From NCBI RefSeq assembly GCF_900099825.1, contig NZ_LT629693.1, positions 4,475,001 through 4,539,000 on the forward strand: DNA of 64,000 nt, written 5' to 3'. This stretch comes from Bradyrhizobium ottawaense. GTDB taxonomy: Bacteria > Pseudomonadota > Alphaproteobacteria > Rhizobiales > Xanthobacteraceae. Made by a program: the position numbers and the translations under genes. Below the pieces are notes generated by a model that saw nothing but the letters and a program-made list of their open reading frames with translations, ran no database searches and was not told the DNA's origin. Shown here in pieces: positions 17,173-25,565 of this stretch; within the stretch, counting starts at the first letter, position 1, and every line of letters begins with the position of its first letter.

Positions 17173-19011
17173 ATGGCCGGACCGGCAGTGCTGACGGTCG
17201 CCGACACGATCGCGAAGAGTTTTCTGCTCGGCGTGGAGACGCGCGGCGACCGGCCGGCGATCCGCGAAAAGAAGTTCGGCATCTGGCAGCCGACCAGTTG
17301 GCGGCAATGGCTGCAGATCTCCAGGGATATCGCCTACGGCCTGCACGCCATCGGCTTCAAGCCCGGCGACGTCGCCTCGATCATTTCCAACGCGGTTCCG
17401 GAATGGGTGTATGCCGACATGGGCATCCTCTGTGCCGGCGGCGTGTCGTCCGGGATCTATCCGACCGACTCGTCGGTCCAGGTCGAATACCTCGTCAACG
17501 ATTCCGCGACCAAAGTGATCTTTGCCGAGGATGAGGAGCAGCTCGACAAGATCCTGTCGTGCCGCGCGGGTTGCCCGACCTTGCAGAAGGTCGTCGTGTT
17601 CGACATGGAAGGCCTCGCCGGCTTCATCGATCCGATGGTGCTGTCGCTGGCTGAATTCATGGCGCTCGGGCGCAACCATGCGCAGACTAACGAAGCGCTG
17701 TGGGATGCGATGGTCGGAAGCCGCGGCGCCGACGATCTCGCCATTCTCGTCTACACCTCTGGCACGACCGGCCCGCCCAAGGGCGCGATGCACTCCAACC
17801 GCAGCGTGACGCATCAGATGCGCCACGCCAACGATCTGTTTCCATCCACCGACGCCGAGGAACGCCTGGTGTTCCTGCCACTGTGCCATGTCGCCGAGCG
17901 GGTCGGCGGCTATTACCTTTCGCTGGCGCTGGGCTCGGTGATGAATTTCGCCGAAAGCCCCGAGACGGTGCCGGACAATCTGCGCGAGGTGCAGCCGACC
18001 GCGTTCCTCGCGGTGCCCAGGATCTGGGAAAAGTTCTACTCGGGCATCACGATCGCCCTGAAGGACGCGACCGCTTTCCAGAACTGGATGTACCGCCATG
18101 CGCTCGCCATCGGCCACCGCATGGCCACCTACCGGCTGGAGGGCGACACGCCGCCGTTGTCGTTACGGCTGGCCAATCGCGCCGCCTATTGGCTGGTGTT
18201 CCGCAATATCCGCCGCATGCTCGGGCTCGATCGCTGCCGGCTGGCTTTCACCGGTGCCGCACCGATCGCGCCTGATCTGATCCGTTGGTATCTCGCGCTC
18301 GGCCTCGACATGCGCGAGGTCTACGGCCAGACCGAGAATTGCGGCGTCGCTACCGTGATGCCCTACGATCGCATCAAGCTCGGCTCGGTCGGCAAGGCCG
18401 CGCCGTGGGGCGAGGTCGCGATCTCCCCGCAGGGCGAAATCCTGATCAAGGGCGACTACCTGTTCATGGGCTATCTGAACCAGCCGGAAAAGACCGCCGA
18501 GACCATCGACGCCAAAGGCTGGCTGCATACCGGCGACGTCGGCTCGATCGACAATGAAGGCTTCATCAAGATCACCGACCGGATGAAGGACATCATCATC
18601 ACCTCGGGCGGCAAGAACATCACGCCGTCGGAAATCGAGAACCAGCTAAAATTCTCGCCTTACGTTTCCGATGCCGTGGTGATCGGCGACAAGCGGCCGT
18701 ATCTGACCTGTCTGGTCATGATCGACCAGGAGAATGTCGAGAAATTCGCGCAGGACCACGACATTCCCTTCACCAATTACGCCAGCCTGTGCCGCGCGGC
18801 CGAAATCCAGGATCTGATCCAGCGCGAGATCGAGACGGTCAACGTCAATTTCGCGCGGGTCGAAACCATCAAGCGGTTCTTTCTGATCGAGCGCCAGTTG
18901 ACGCCGGAGGACGAGGAATTGACGCCGACCATGAAGCTGAAGCGCAGCTTCGTGAACAAGCGTTATGCCGCCGAGATCGATGCCATGTATCGCGAGCGGG
19001 CGGTGGCGTGA
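17173..19011 (+). CDS. AMP-forming long-chain acyl-CoA synthetase-like ligase
   Basis: A 612-residue adenylate-forming enzyme expected to convert a carboxylic acid, ATP and CoA to acyl-CoA. A strong AGGGAGGA ribosome site precedes ATG 17173. Motifs in order are the P-loop YTSGTTGPPKGAMHSN (about residue 195), GAAPIAPDLIRWYL, the adenine-binding VYGQTENCG (about 390), the hinge HTGDVGSIDNEGFIKITDR (about 455), DIIITSGGKNITPSEIEN, and a C-terminal TPTMKLKR containing the catalytic Lys. It lies between the liv permease/ATPase genes and the binding protein, so imported acid is probably CoA-activated on entry. Whether the acid is aromatic or fatty cannot be told. Confidence 0.9.
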   Translation: MAGPAVLTVADTIAKSFLLGVETRGDRPAIREKKFGIWQPTSWRQWLQISRDIAYGLHAIGFKPGDVASIISNAVPEWVYADMGILCAGGVSSGIYPTDSSVQVEYLVNDSATKVIFAEDEEQLDKILSCRAGCPTLQKVVVFDMEGLAGFIDPMVLSLAEFMALGRNHAQTNEALWDAMVGSRGADDLAILVYTSGTTGPPKGAMHSNRSVTHQMRHANDLFPSTDAEERLVFLPLCHVAERVGGYYLSLALGSVMNFAESPETVPDNLREVQPTAFLAVPRIWEKFYSGITIALKDATAFQNWMYRHALAIGHRMATYRLEGDTPPLSLRLANRAAYWLVFRNIRRMLGLDRCRLAFTGAAPIAPDLIRWYLALGLDMREVYGQTENCGVATVMPYDRIKLGSVGKAAPWGEVAISPQGEILIKGDYLFMGYLNQPEKTAETIDAKGWLHTGDVGSIDNEGFIKITDRMKDIIITSGGKNITPSEIENQLKFSPYVSDAVVIGDKRPYLTCLVMIDQENVEKFAQDHDIPFTNYASLCRAAEIQDLIQREIETVNVNFARVETIKRFFLIERQLTPEDEELTPTMKLKRSFVNKRYAAEIDAMYRERAVA

Positions 19012-19094
19012 GCCGCAGCGGGACTTGTAGAAGCGGCGAAGGATCGTAAGGCCCCAGCCTTCGCTCAACACGGGCCAACAAGGAGGAGTTTGCA

Positions 19095-20294
19095 ATGTCG
19101 AAATCGTTGAGGGCGTTAGGCCTTGCGGTGAGCGCCCTTGCGCTGACCCATCTGCCGGCCGCGGCCCAGACCAAGGTTACCAGTGAAGGCATCTCGGCCA
19201 ACGAGATCGTGATCGGCACCCATCAGGATTTGTCCGGCCCGATCAAGGTCTGGGGCGTTCCGGTTTCCAACGGCATGAAGATGGCGGTGGAGGAGATCAA
19301 CGCCGCCGGTGGCATCAACGGGCGCAAGCTCAAGATGATCCTCGAGGACAACGGCTACGATCCGAAGAAGGCGGTGCTGGCGTCGCAGAAGATGGTCGAG
19401 CGCGACAAGATCTTCGCCATGATCGGCCCGATGGGCTCGCCGACCGTGCTCGCCGCGCAGGATATCCTGTTCGACGCCGGAGTACTGCAGCTGTTCCCGC
19501 TGACGGCGGCCGAATTCACCTTCAAGTTCGATCCGGCCAAGCCGCAGGAACGGCTGAAGTTCAACAATCTGCTGCCCTATGTCGAGAGCACGCGGGCGGC
19601 GGTGAAATGGATGATGGAGGCGAAGAACTTCAAGAAGCCCTGCATCATGCATCAGGACGACGAGTACGGAAAGAATGTGCTTGACGGCTTCACGCAGCAG
19701 CTTGCTGCGATGAAGGTGTCGGCGGCCTCGGTGACCAGCTACAAGCGCGGCGCCTCCGACTTCTCGGCGCAGGTCGCCAAGATGAAGTCCGACGGCTGCG
19801 ACATGGTCTTGCTCGGTACCGTGATCCGCGAAACCATCGGCGCGATGAGCGAAGCCAAGAAGCTCGGTTGGGATGTCACCTTCCTCGGCGCTACCCCGAC
19901 CAACGTGCTCGAAGTGCCGACGCTCGGCAAGGAAGCGGTCGAAGGCCTCTACGCCGCGTCAGGTTTCGAAATTCCCTACGAAGACACCGCCAAGGGCAAG
20001 GTCAAGGACTGGCTCGCCAACTACAAGAAGATGTTCAACACCGACGCCAATACCCAGGCGATCATCGGTTACAATGCGATCGAGACCTTTGCCTTCTACG
20101 CCAACAAGGCCGGCAAGGACCTGACGGGGCAGAAGATGCTTGATGCGCTGGAATCAGGCGACAAGTTCCTCGACATCTTCAGCTCGCCGCCGACCAAGTT
20201 CTCCAAGACCGATCACCTCGCCAACACCATCACCCAGGTTCAACAGATCCAGAAGGGCCGCTGGGTGCTGGTGAAGGACAACCTGATGTTCTGA
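19095..20294 (+). CDS. LivJ-like periplasmic solute-binding protein
   Basis: A 399-residue type I periplasmic binding protein (ANF/peripla_BP_6 family) with a strong AGGAGG site and a signal peptide ending at AAA-Q. The mature start EGISANEIVIGTHQDLSGPI is typical, followed by GGINGRKLKMILEDNGYDP and the VTSYKRGASDFSAQVAKMK segment. In this clade the ligands include aromatic acids, ureas and fatty-acid-like compounds as well as amino acids. It completes the liv system begun at 13.4 kb and is followed by a strong terminator. Confidence 0.92.
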   Translation: MSKSLRALGLAVSALALTHLPAAAQTKVTSEGISANEIVIGTHQDLSGPIKVWGVPVSNGMKMAVEEINAAGGINGRKLKMILEDNGYDPKKAVLASQKMVERDKIFAMIGPMGSPTVLAAQDILFDAGVLQLFPLTAAEFTFKFDPAKPQERLKFNNLLPYVESTRAAVKWMMEAKNFKKPCIMHQDDEYGKNVLDGFTQQLAAMKVSAASVTSYKRGASDFSAQVAKMKSDGCDMVLLGTVIRETIGAMSEAKKLGWDVTFLGATPTNVLEVPTLGKEAVEGLYAASGFEIPYEDTAKGKVKDWLANYKKMFNTDANTQAIIGYNAIETFAFYANKAGKDLTGQKMLDALESGDKFLDIFSSPPTKFSKTDHLANTITQVQQIQKGRWVLVKDNLMF

Positions 20295-20316
20295 GGTTGG
20301 TCTCGCCTTCTACGAC

Positions 20317-20350
20317 AAAGGGCTGCGCGATGGTCTCGCGCAGCCCTTTT
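20317..20350 (+). terminator. Rho-independent terminator of the liv/ligase operon
   Basis: AAAGGGCTGCGCGA and TCGCGCAGCCCTTT form a 14-bp stem with a five-base loop, followed by T and TTG. It lies 23 bases after the binding-protein stop. Confidence 0.85.
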
Positions 20351-20358
20351 GTTCTGGC

Positions 20359-20439
20359 TGTCATTCCGGGGCGCGCGTTAGCGCGAACCCGGAATCTCGA
20401 ACTTCCGGGTTCGATGCTGCGCATCGCCCCGGAATGACA
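20359..20439. repeat. Palindromic repeat element
   Basis: Outer arms TGTCATTCCGGGGCG and CGCCCCGGAATGACA are perfect 15-bp inverted repeats and the interior pairs further. It is located between the convergent liv operon and the PQQ dehydrogenase. Same general style as the elements at 6715, 42463 and 56222. Confidence 0.7.
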
Positions 20440-20443
20440 ACGG

Positions 20444-22618
20444 CTATTTCGGCCGGATCGCGTCGGCGGTGCCCTGGATGAAGGCCTGGATCTTCACCAC
20501 ATCCGCTTCCGTCAGCTTGCCCGAGAAATCCGGCATGCCCTGGTCGCGGAACGGGCCCTTGAACACGAAATCCTTCAGGTTGGTGATGGTCTCCGGCGAG
20601 ACGTAACCAAGGTTTCTGACATTGCCGCCCTTGTCGACGCCGGGCACGCCGTGACAGGTGGCGCAGGCGGCGACATAGATCGCGGTGCCTTCGGGAACGT
20701 CCTTCGGATCATATTTCACGCCCGCGAGCAGCCCTTCGGTCTGGTACTTCACGAACGACGGCAGCGGCGCCTTGCCGTCGACCGCGAAGGTGTAGACGGT
20801 GCCCGGGCTCTGCAGCTCGGTGACGCGCTGCGAGATGCCGAACACGCCGCCCCAGCCGACCGCGACCGAGACATACTGCTTGCCGTCGACCATATAGGTC
20901 GAGGCCGCGGCGACCACGCCGGTTCCGGTCGGCGTCTCCCAGAGCTTTTCGCCGGAGGTTGCGTTGTAGGCGATGAAGCGTCCATCGGCGGTGCCCTGGA
21001 ACACCAGATTGCCGGCGGTGGTCAGTGTGCCGCCGTTCCACGGCGCGACATATTCGGCGCGCCAGGCTTCCTTCTGCTTGACCGGATCCCACGCCACGAG
21101 CCGCCCGAACGCCGGGGCCTTTGGCGGTTCGCCGTTGAGGACGAAGCCGACATTCCAGCCGGTGGTGCCGCCGAATTTGCCGGGCGTCGGCGCGTTCTGG
21201 ACCACGGATTTTTCCGGCGTCAGATTGAGCGGCACGCCCTGCGCCGGCAGATAGACCAGACCGGTTTGCGGATTGTACGACATCGGATGCCAGTTATGGG
21301 CGCCGAACGGACCCGGAATGCTGTCGTAAGGCTCATCGCCGCGCGCCGCCGGCACTTCGATCGGCCGTCCGTCGGCGTCGTAGCCGGTGGCCCAGTTCAC
21401 GTCGACGAAGTTCTTCGCCGAAATGAACTTGCCGTTGGTGCGGTCAATGACGAAGAAGAAGCCGTTCTTCGGCGCATGCAGGATAACCTTGCGCGGCGCG
21501 CCATCGATATTGATGTCGGCGAGGATCATCGGCTGCGTCGAGGTGTAGTCCCAGTGGTCGCCGGGCGTTTCCTGATAGTGCCAGACGTATTGTCCGGTGT
21601 CGGCATTCAGCGCCACCAGCGACGCCAGATAGAGATTGTCGCCGCCGGACGGGCTGCGCACGTTGCGGTTCCATGGCGAGCCGTTGCCGGTGCCGATAAA
21701 GACGAGGTTGAGATCAGGATCGTAGGTCATGCTGTCCCACGGCGTGCCGCCGCCACCATTGAGCCAGTATTTGCCGGCCGGGTCCCAGGTCTTGGCGGCC
21801 GCTTCCATCGACGCGTCTTCGAACGGCTTTGACGGATCGCCGGGCACCGTGAACCAGCGCCACGCCTGGTTTCCGGTCTCGGTGTCGTAGGCGGTGACGT
21901 AGCCGCGCGCGCCATATTCCGCGCCGCCCTGGCCGATCACGACCTTGCCGTTGAAGGCGCGCGGTGCGCCGGTGATGGTGTAGGAATGATCGTGATCGAT
22001 CAGCGTATCCTTTTCCCACACCTTGGCGCCGGTGGCCGCATCGAGTGCGATCAGCCTGCCGTCATAGGCGGCGACGAACACCTTGCCCTTGTAGACCGCG
22101 ACGCCGCGGTTGACGACGTCGCAGCAGCCCTTGTAGCCCTTCTCGCGGTCGACGCCGGGATCGAAACTCCAGATCTTCTTGCCGGTGCGGGCGTCGATGG
22201 CGTGCACCACGCTCCACGACGCGGTCTGATACATGATGCCGTCGACCACGACCGGCGTCGCCTCGACGCCGCGCGAGGAATCGAGACTGTAGCTCCACAC
22301 CAGCCCCAGTTTCTTGACGTTGTCGGTGTTGATCTGGTTGAGCTTGGAAAAGCGGGTCTCGGCATAGTCGAGGCCGATGGTCGGCCAGTCGTTCGATGTC
22401 GCCGTATTGGCCTTGATGGAGGTGCTGTCCACCGCCGAGGTGACGGCCTTGATATGTTCGGGCGATGCTTTCGTCTGCGCGAACGCGGAGCCGGCGGATA
22501 GCGCAAGACCCAGCCCGATCGCGATCGCCATCTGCGTGAGACGCGCGGGCCGATGCAGTCCGGCTCTGGCTTCAGGAAAAAAACGGCAAGCGAAATCAAC
22601 GCGCGGCGAACGTGTCAT
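20444..22618 (-). CDS. PQQ-dependent quinohemoprotein alcohol dehydrogenase
   Basis: A 724-residue periplasmic dehydrogenase that oxidises alcohols with PQQ and passes electrons to a fused C-terminal cytochrome c. ATG 22618 is favoured because TTGGGAGG lies seven bases upstream. The signal peptide ends in SAFAQ. The eight-bladed propeller is seen from DWPTIGLDYAETRFS onward, with GCCDVVNRG containing the vicinal Cys pair and GDHWDYTSTQPM holding the catalytic Asp. The residue two after that Asp is Thr, not the Asp that marks lanthanide enzymes, so calcium use is predicted. The heme site CATCH lies near residue 650. It appears to be a single-gene unit; no pqq biosynthesis genes are in the window. 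Confidence 0.92.
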   Translation of the reverse strand: MTRSPRVDFACRFFPEARAGLHRPARLTQMAIAIGLGLALSAGSAFAQTKASPEHIKAVTSAVDSTSIKANTATSNDWPTIGLDYAETRFSKLNQINTDNVKKLGLVWSYSLDSSRGVEATPVVVDGIMYQTASWSVVHAIDARTGKKIWSFDPGVDREKGYKGCCDVVNRGVAVYKGKVFVAAYDGRLIALDAATGAKVWEKDTLIDHDHSYTITGAPRAFNGKVVIGQGGAEYGARGYVTAYDTETGNQAWRWFTVPGDPSKPFEDASMEAAAKTWDPAGKYWLNGGGGTPWDSMTYDPDLNLVFIGTGNGSPWNRNVRSPSGGDNLYLASLVALNADTGQYVWHYQETPGDHWDYTSTQPMILADINIDGAPRKVILHAPKNGFFFVIDRTNGKFISAKNFVDVNWATGYDADGRPIEVPAARGDEPYDSIPGPFGAHNWHPMSYNPQTGLVYLPAQGVPLNLTPEKSVVQNAPTPGKFGGTTGWNVGFVLNGEPPKAPAFGRLVAWDPVKQKEAWRAEYVAPWNGGTLTTAGNLVFQGTADGRFIAYNATSGEKLWETPTGTGVVAAASTYMVDGKQYVSVAVGWGGVFGISQRVTELQSPGTVYTFAVDGKAPLPSFVKYQTEGLLAGVKYDPKDVPEGTAIYVAACATCHGVPGVDKGGNVRNLGYVSPETITNLKDFVFKGPFRDQGMPDFSGKLTEADVVKIQAFIQGTADAIRPK

Positions 22619-22869
22619 TCTCATTCCTCCCAACGATCTCTAGCGGATCTGTCGAGATGGTATGCCGGTGCAAAGGACGGCGTCAATCACAGGTGGCAAC
22701 GAAAACAAAAAGAGAAAATTTGTGTCGTCATGTTTTGCCAAGCGGAATGCGACGCGGCTCCGGATGCAGCGCGCATCCGGCTGCACCGCAGCATCGCGTG
22801 GCGATTCAAGTCGAGCGGAGCCCGGTATCTTGTATGCAAGCCTTCGCCGCGACTCCGCACGCATCGTCT

Positions 22870-23988
22870 CTACGGGCCGCGCAGCGCGACCCCGAGCTCG
22901 ATCGGCTGCAGCACGGGCGTGTCGCAACGCCAGTCGCCGTTGTCGGTCTTCTGAAACGCGAACGATTTTTCGATTCGGAGCCGGTGCGCGATCGGCAGAC
23001 TGTCACGGCTTCCCGGCACAGACTTGGCTTGTCCCGATCTCAGGTCCCAGCAGGTTCCGGTGCAGCTCGAGGCAATGGGACTGCAGACGGCAAAGGGCGA
23101 AACAACCTTCATTTCGACTTCGGCGGTGACGAGCGCCTGTTCCGCCGACACCTCGGTGTCGATCTGGATGATGCGACTGATCCTGAGGAAATCGCTGCAG
23201 GCGTTGGCCGCATGAATCTGCGCGACGCAGAGATCGACCGCATCGGCGTCCGGTGTCCGGGAGAACGTCAGGCGGCCGAACACACGCTTTGGATCGCCCT
23301 TGGCGGCGTCGACCTCCGCGGTTTTCCGCGCGATGTATTCCGCCAGGCAGGCTTCCGATGACGACAATTCCGTCAGCGGCACGTTGTCCTTGTCGGTGAG
23401 GTTGCATCTGCGGTCGCGGTTGCGGGTCCATCTGGCATATTCGGCGAACGCGTTCCGGGCCTCGTCTTCCTTCATTCTGCCGATCAGCGCGAGAACCTGG
23501 CCGTTGAGCTCCCTGTCGGCGATCGCCAATGAAGGATCGCTGCAGATCAGCGTCCCGGCGGGGGTGTTGGTGGCGAGACAATCGAAATTCGGATCGTTCA
23601 GGATCGCGATCCGCTCTTCGGTTTGCTTCAGCAGGCAGGCCTTGACCGGGACAATTTGCAGGTTGGCAGTGCCTTGCCGGTCGAAGATTCCGCAACTCAG
23701 ATTGCGGCTTGCGATCCATTCGACGTTCTCTTCGATCGCCATCCGGCGATCGGCGATCCGGTTCAGCCGCTCCTGCACCGCGGCGTTCAGCCGCGCGCCG
23801 GCGCTCCGCAGTTCTGGATCGCCGCAGAATAATTGCCCCGCGGTGTCCCTGACTTCGGCGCAGCGATTGGTCTCGAACAGCGGCAGGGTGTCGCGCAGTG
23901 AGCGGTCGGATTCGGGCGTGCCTTCGGCGCGGACGGAAAACGCCGTCCCGATCAGGGCTGCCGCGGCAGCCAGCATGATGATGCGCAT
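22870..23988 (-). CDS. Exported Cys-rich protein with LprI/DUF1311-like repeats
   Basis: A 372-residue protein starting at ATG 23988, which gives a clean signal peptide (MRIIMLAAAAALIGTAFSVRA). The mature region has repeated units with paired cysteines: an LFCGDPELRSAGARLNAAVQ segment and an LICSDPSLAIADRELNGQVL segment, both followed by helical stretches. The C-x-D-P-x-L-x-x-x-D-x-x-L pattern is that of DUF1311/LprI proteins, a family that includes lysozyme inhibitors. The C-terminal third is unrecognised, with further Cys pairs. Function unknown; lysozyme inhibition would be a guess. Confidence 0.75.
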   Translation of the reverse strand: MRIIMLAAAAALIGTAFSVRAEGTPESDRSLRDTLPLFETNRCAEVRDTAGQLFCGDPELRSAGARLNAAVQERLNRIADRRMAIEENVEWIASRNLSCGIFDRQGTANLQIVPVKACLLKQTEERIAILNDPNFDCLATNTPAGTLICSDPSLAIADRELNGQVLALIGRMKEDEARNAFAEYARWTRNRDRRCNLTDKDNVPLTELSSSEACLAEYIARKTAEVDAAKGDPKRVFGRLTFSRTPDADAVDLCVAQIHAANACSDFLRISRIIQIDTEVSAEQALVTAEVEMKVVSPFAVCSPIASSCTGTCWDLRSGQAKSVPGSRDSLPIAHRLRIEKSFAFQKTDNGDWRCDTPVLQPIELGVALRGP

Positions 23989-24137
23989 TCGAATCCCGCC
24001 CCAACGAAGATCAAGAGAGGAGACGTCAAACAGAAACGCCAAAGGGAAACACTACAGCTGCAGAAAACAGCGTCGTGCCGTTATGGCCGCAGCCTCTCAG
24101 CCTTCGCCGCGCAATGAAGTTGCTGGGCGGATGTTTG

Positions 24138-24956
24138 TCAATCGGCTTGGGCCGGGACCTCGCCGGCGGGCGCGACCAGGGCGGGTCGGACCAGCGAACC
24201 CACGGCGAGCGGCGCTGCGGGGATTGGTCCGGTCGCGCTGGCGAGCAAGGGCGTGTCGACGTATCGCATCACCTGATGCTGGTCGATCACGAATGTCGGC
24301 CGGTAATTTCTGACATTGGCATCCTCGACCATCGCCATGCGCTGGTTATCCAGCGTCAGCCAGCGGCCATCGAGCCGCGCGGCGGCCACCGCGTGGTCGT
24401 CGCCATGGATTGTGTCGTGCAGGACCACGATTCGCAGGTCCTCGGGCGCGATGCCGGCGAGGCGCAGCGCAACGAATTTCGCGATCGCGTAGTCCTCGCA
24501 ATCGCCGCCGCCCCTGGCGAGGGTAACCAGCGGCGAACTCCAGACGTCGATCTGGCCGTATTGGGCGAGATCGCTCACCGGGCGGATCGCGAGGTTGACG
24601 GCGCGATTGACCTCACCGAGCCGGGCGCGGCCTTCGCGAAGCCTGGCGGCATCGATAATGGCGAGAAATTGCAGCGCGGCCGGCGACGCACAGCGGTCGG
24701 GATCGCCCTCGCACAGCGCGAGCTGCACCAATTCATCCTCGAGACGGCGCTGCACGCCCTGCCATTTGTCGTAGAGCCCGCCGCTGGTGAGGGAAGATGC
24801 GGAGAGCCCGAACGGCTCGGCCGACTTCCGGATCAGGGTTGCAGGTCCGGGCGAGAGCAGCGTTCCGGCGCTCACAGGTGCTTCGGGTCCGAACCAGACC
24901 ACGCCACAGGCGAGTATAAGCGCACGCAAAGCGCGCAATTGAACCGGTATTCCCAT
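24138..24956 (-). CDS. Bacterial transglutaminase-like cysteine protease (BTLCP, LapG superfamily)
   Basis: A 272-residue exported protein with a hydrophobic N-terminus (RALILACGVVWFG). The catalytic triad of the BTLCP family is visible: Cys153 in GGGDCEDYA, His188 in GDDHAVAA and Asp203 in LTLDNQRM. Family knowledge: LapG, the best known member, is a periplasmic protease that cleaves the N-terminal part of giant type I secreted adhesins and is controlled by the c-di-GMP receptor LapD. Here the gene is divergent from the 11-kb surface-protein gene, across an AT-rich regulatory region, which supports a functional link. No LapD is in the window. The N-terminal extension of about 40 residues before the conserved core is ordinary. 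Confidence 0.88.
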   Translation of the reverse strand: MGIPVQLRALRALILACGVVWFGPEAPVSAGTLLSPGPATLIRKSAEPFGLSASSLTSGGLYDKWQGVQRRLEDELVQLALCEGDPDRCASPAALQFLAIIDAARLREGRARLGEVNRAVNLAIRPVSDLAQYGQIDVWSSPLVTLARGGGDCEDYAIAKFVALRLAGIAPEDLRIVVLHDTIHGDDHAVAAARLDGRWLTLDNQRMAMVEDANVRNYRPTFVIDQHQVMRYVDTPLLASATGPIPAAPLAVGSLVRPALVAPAGEVPAQAD

Positions 24957-25235
24957 CTGACGCCCCTTGTCCGGGCATCGACGGGCTGGTTCTGCCCGCT
25001 CGTGACCGGATCATTTCGCTGGCGTCAGGATGGGCGGGGGAGGTTTTCGTCTGCTTAAAACCAGAGGGGGGCTGGCTGGAAAGCAAGAAACGGCCTAAAG
25101 GTGGCCTCGCCGCGATAGGTAAGATTTTATCTGTCTTCCCGACGCGTGCCCGTTTCTCAGACTGAGGGCTGCTTTAACTGAGCCTTATCCTTGATTTCCA
25201 GTTAATATGGCTAATTCGTTACGAATCGCGTGATT

Positions 25236-25251
25236 TGTTATCTAGATCACA
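25236..25251. promoter_or_regulatory. CRP-type operator
   Basis: TGTTATCTAGATCACA differs at one base from the palindromic CRP consensus TGTGA-TCTAGA-TCACA. It lies in the AT-rich spacer 330 bases upstream of the giant gene and 280 upstream of BTLCP. FixK/FNR boxes (TTGAT-N4-ATCAA) fit less well. A cAMP-forming enzyme is encoded at 36680-38908. Confidence 0.6.
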
Positions 25252-25289
25252 GCTTCAACTTGAAAAATGTCGTCAAATTGCAATGCGGC

Positions 25290-25340
25290 ATTCGAGGAGA
25301 GAAGTGAGAAAGTAGATATCTCACATTTTATACCTCGAAT
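25290..25340. promoter_or_regulatory. Nested inverted repeat in adhesin leader
   Basis: Outer arms ATTCGAGG (25290-25297) and CCTCGAAT (25333-25340) enclose GTGAGA (25304-25309) and TCTCAC (25319-25324). No T-run follows, so an operator or mRNA structure is more likely than a terminator. Confidence 0.5.
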
Positions 25341-25565
25341 ACTGCAGTACTGTTACTTCGGTCTCAAAGGTAAGAATGTATTGTTGTCGTTCCGGCACCT
25401 AATACTTGTTGTCTGCTGAGGAGCCTCAAGAAGTCGGGCCTCAAACGGTCCGGCGGGCGTAGCTTGCGCAAGCAATGGATAGTTTCGGAAGAAACGTTCC
25501 AGTGATATGCAAGTTTAGAAAATTGATATTGTATAATATTTAACCATAGCGGCGACGGTGCCACT

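Larger units (their letters stand above)
24957..25565. promoter_or_regulatory. AT-rich divergent regulatory region of BTLCP and the giant adhesin
   Basis: About 600 bases with no gene, of which 25100-25560 is much richer in A+T than the rest of the window. It holds a CRP-like site (25236-25251), a nested hairpin (25290-25340) and a perfect TATAAT at 25532-25537, 29 bases before the TTG start of the giant gene. I found no convincing -35 partner at 17 bp for that TATAAT. Confidence 0.7.
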
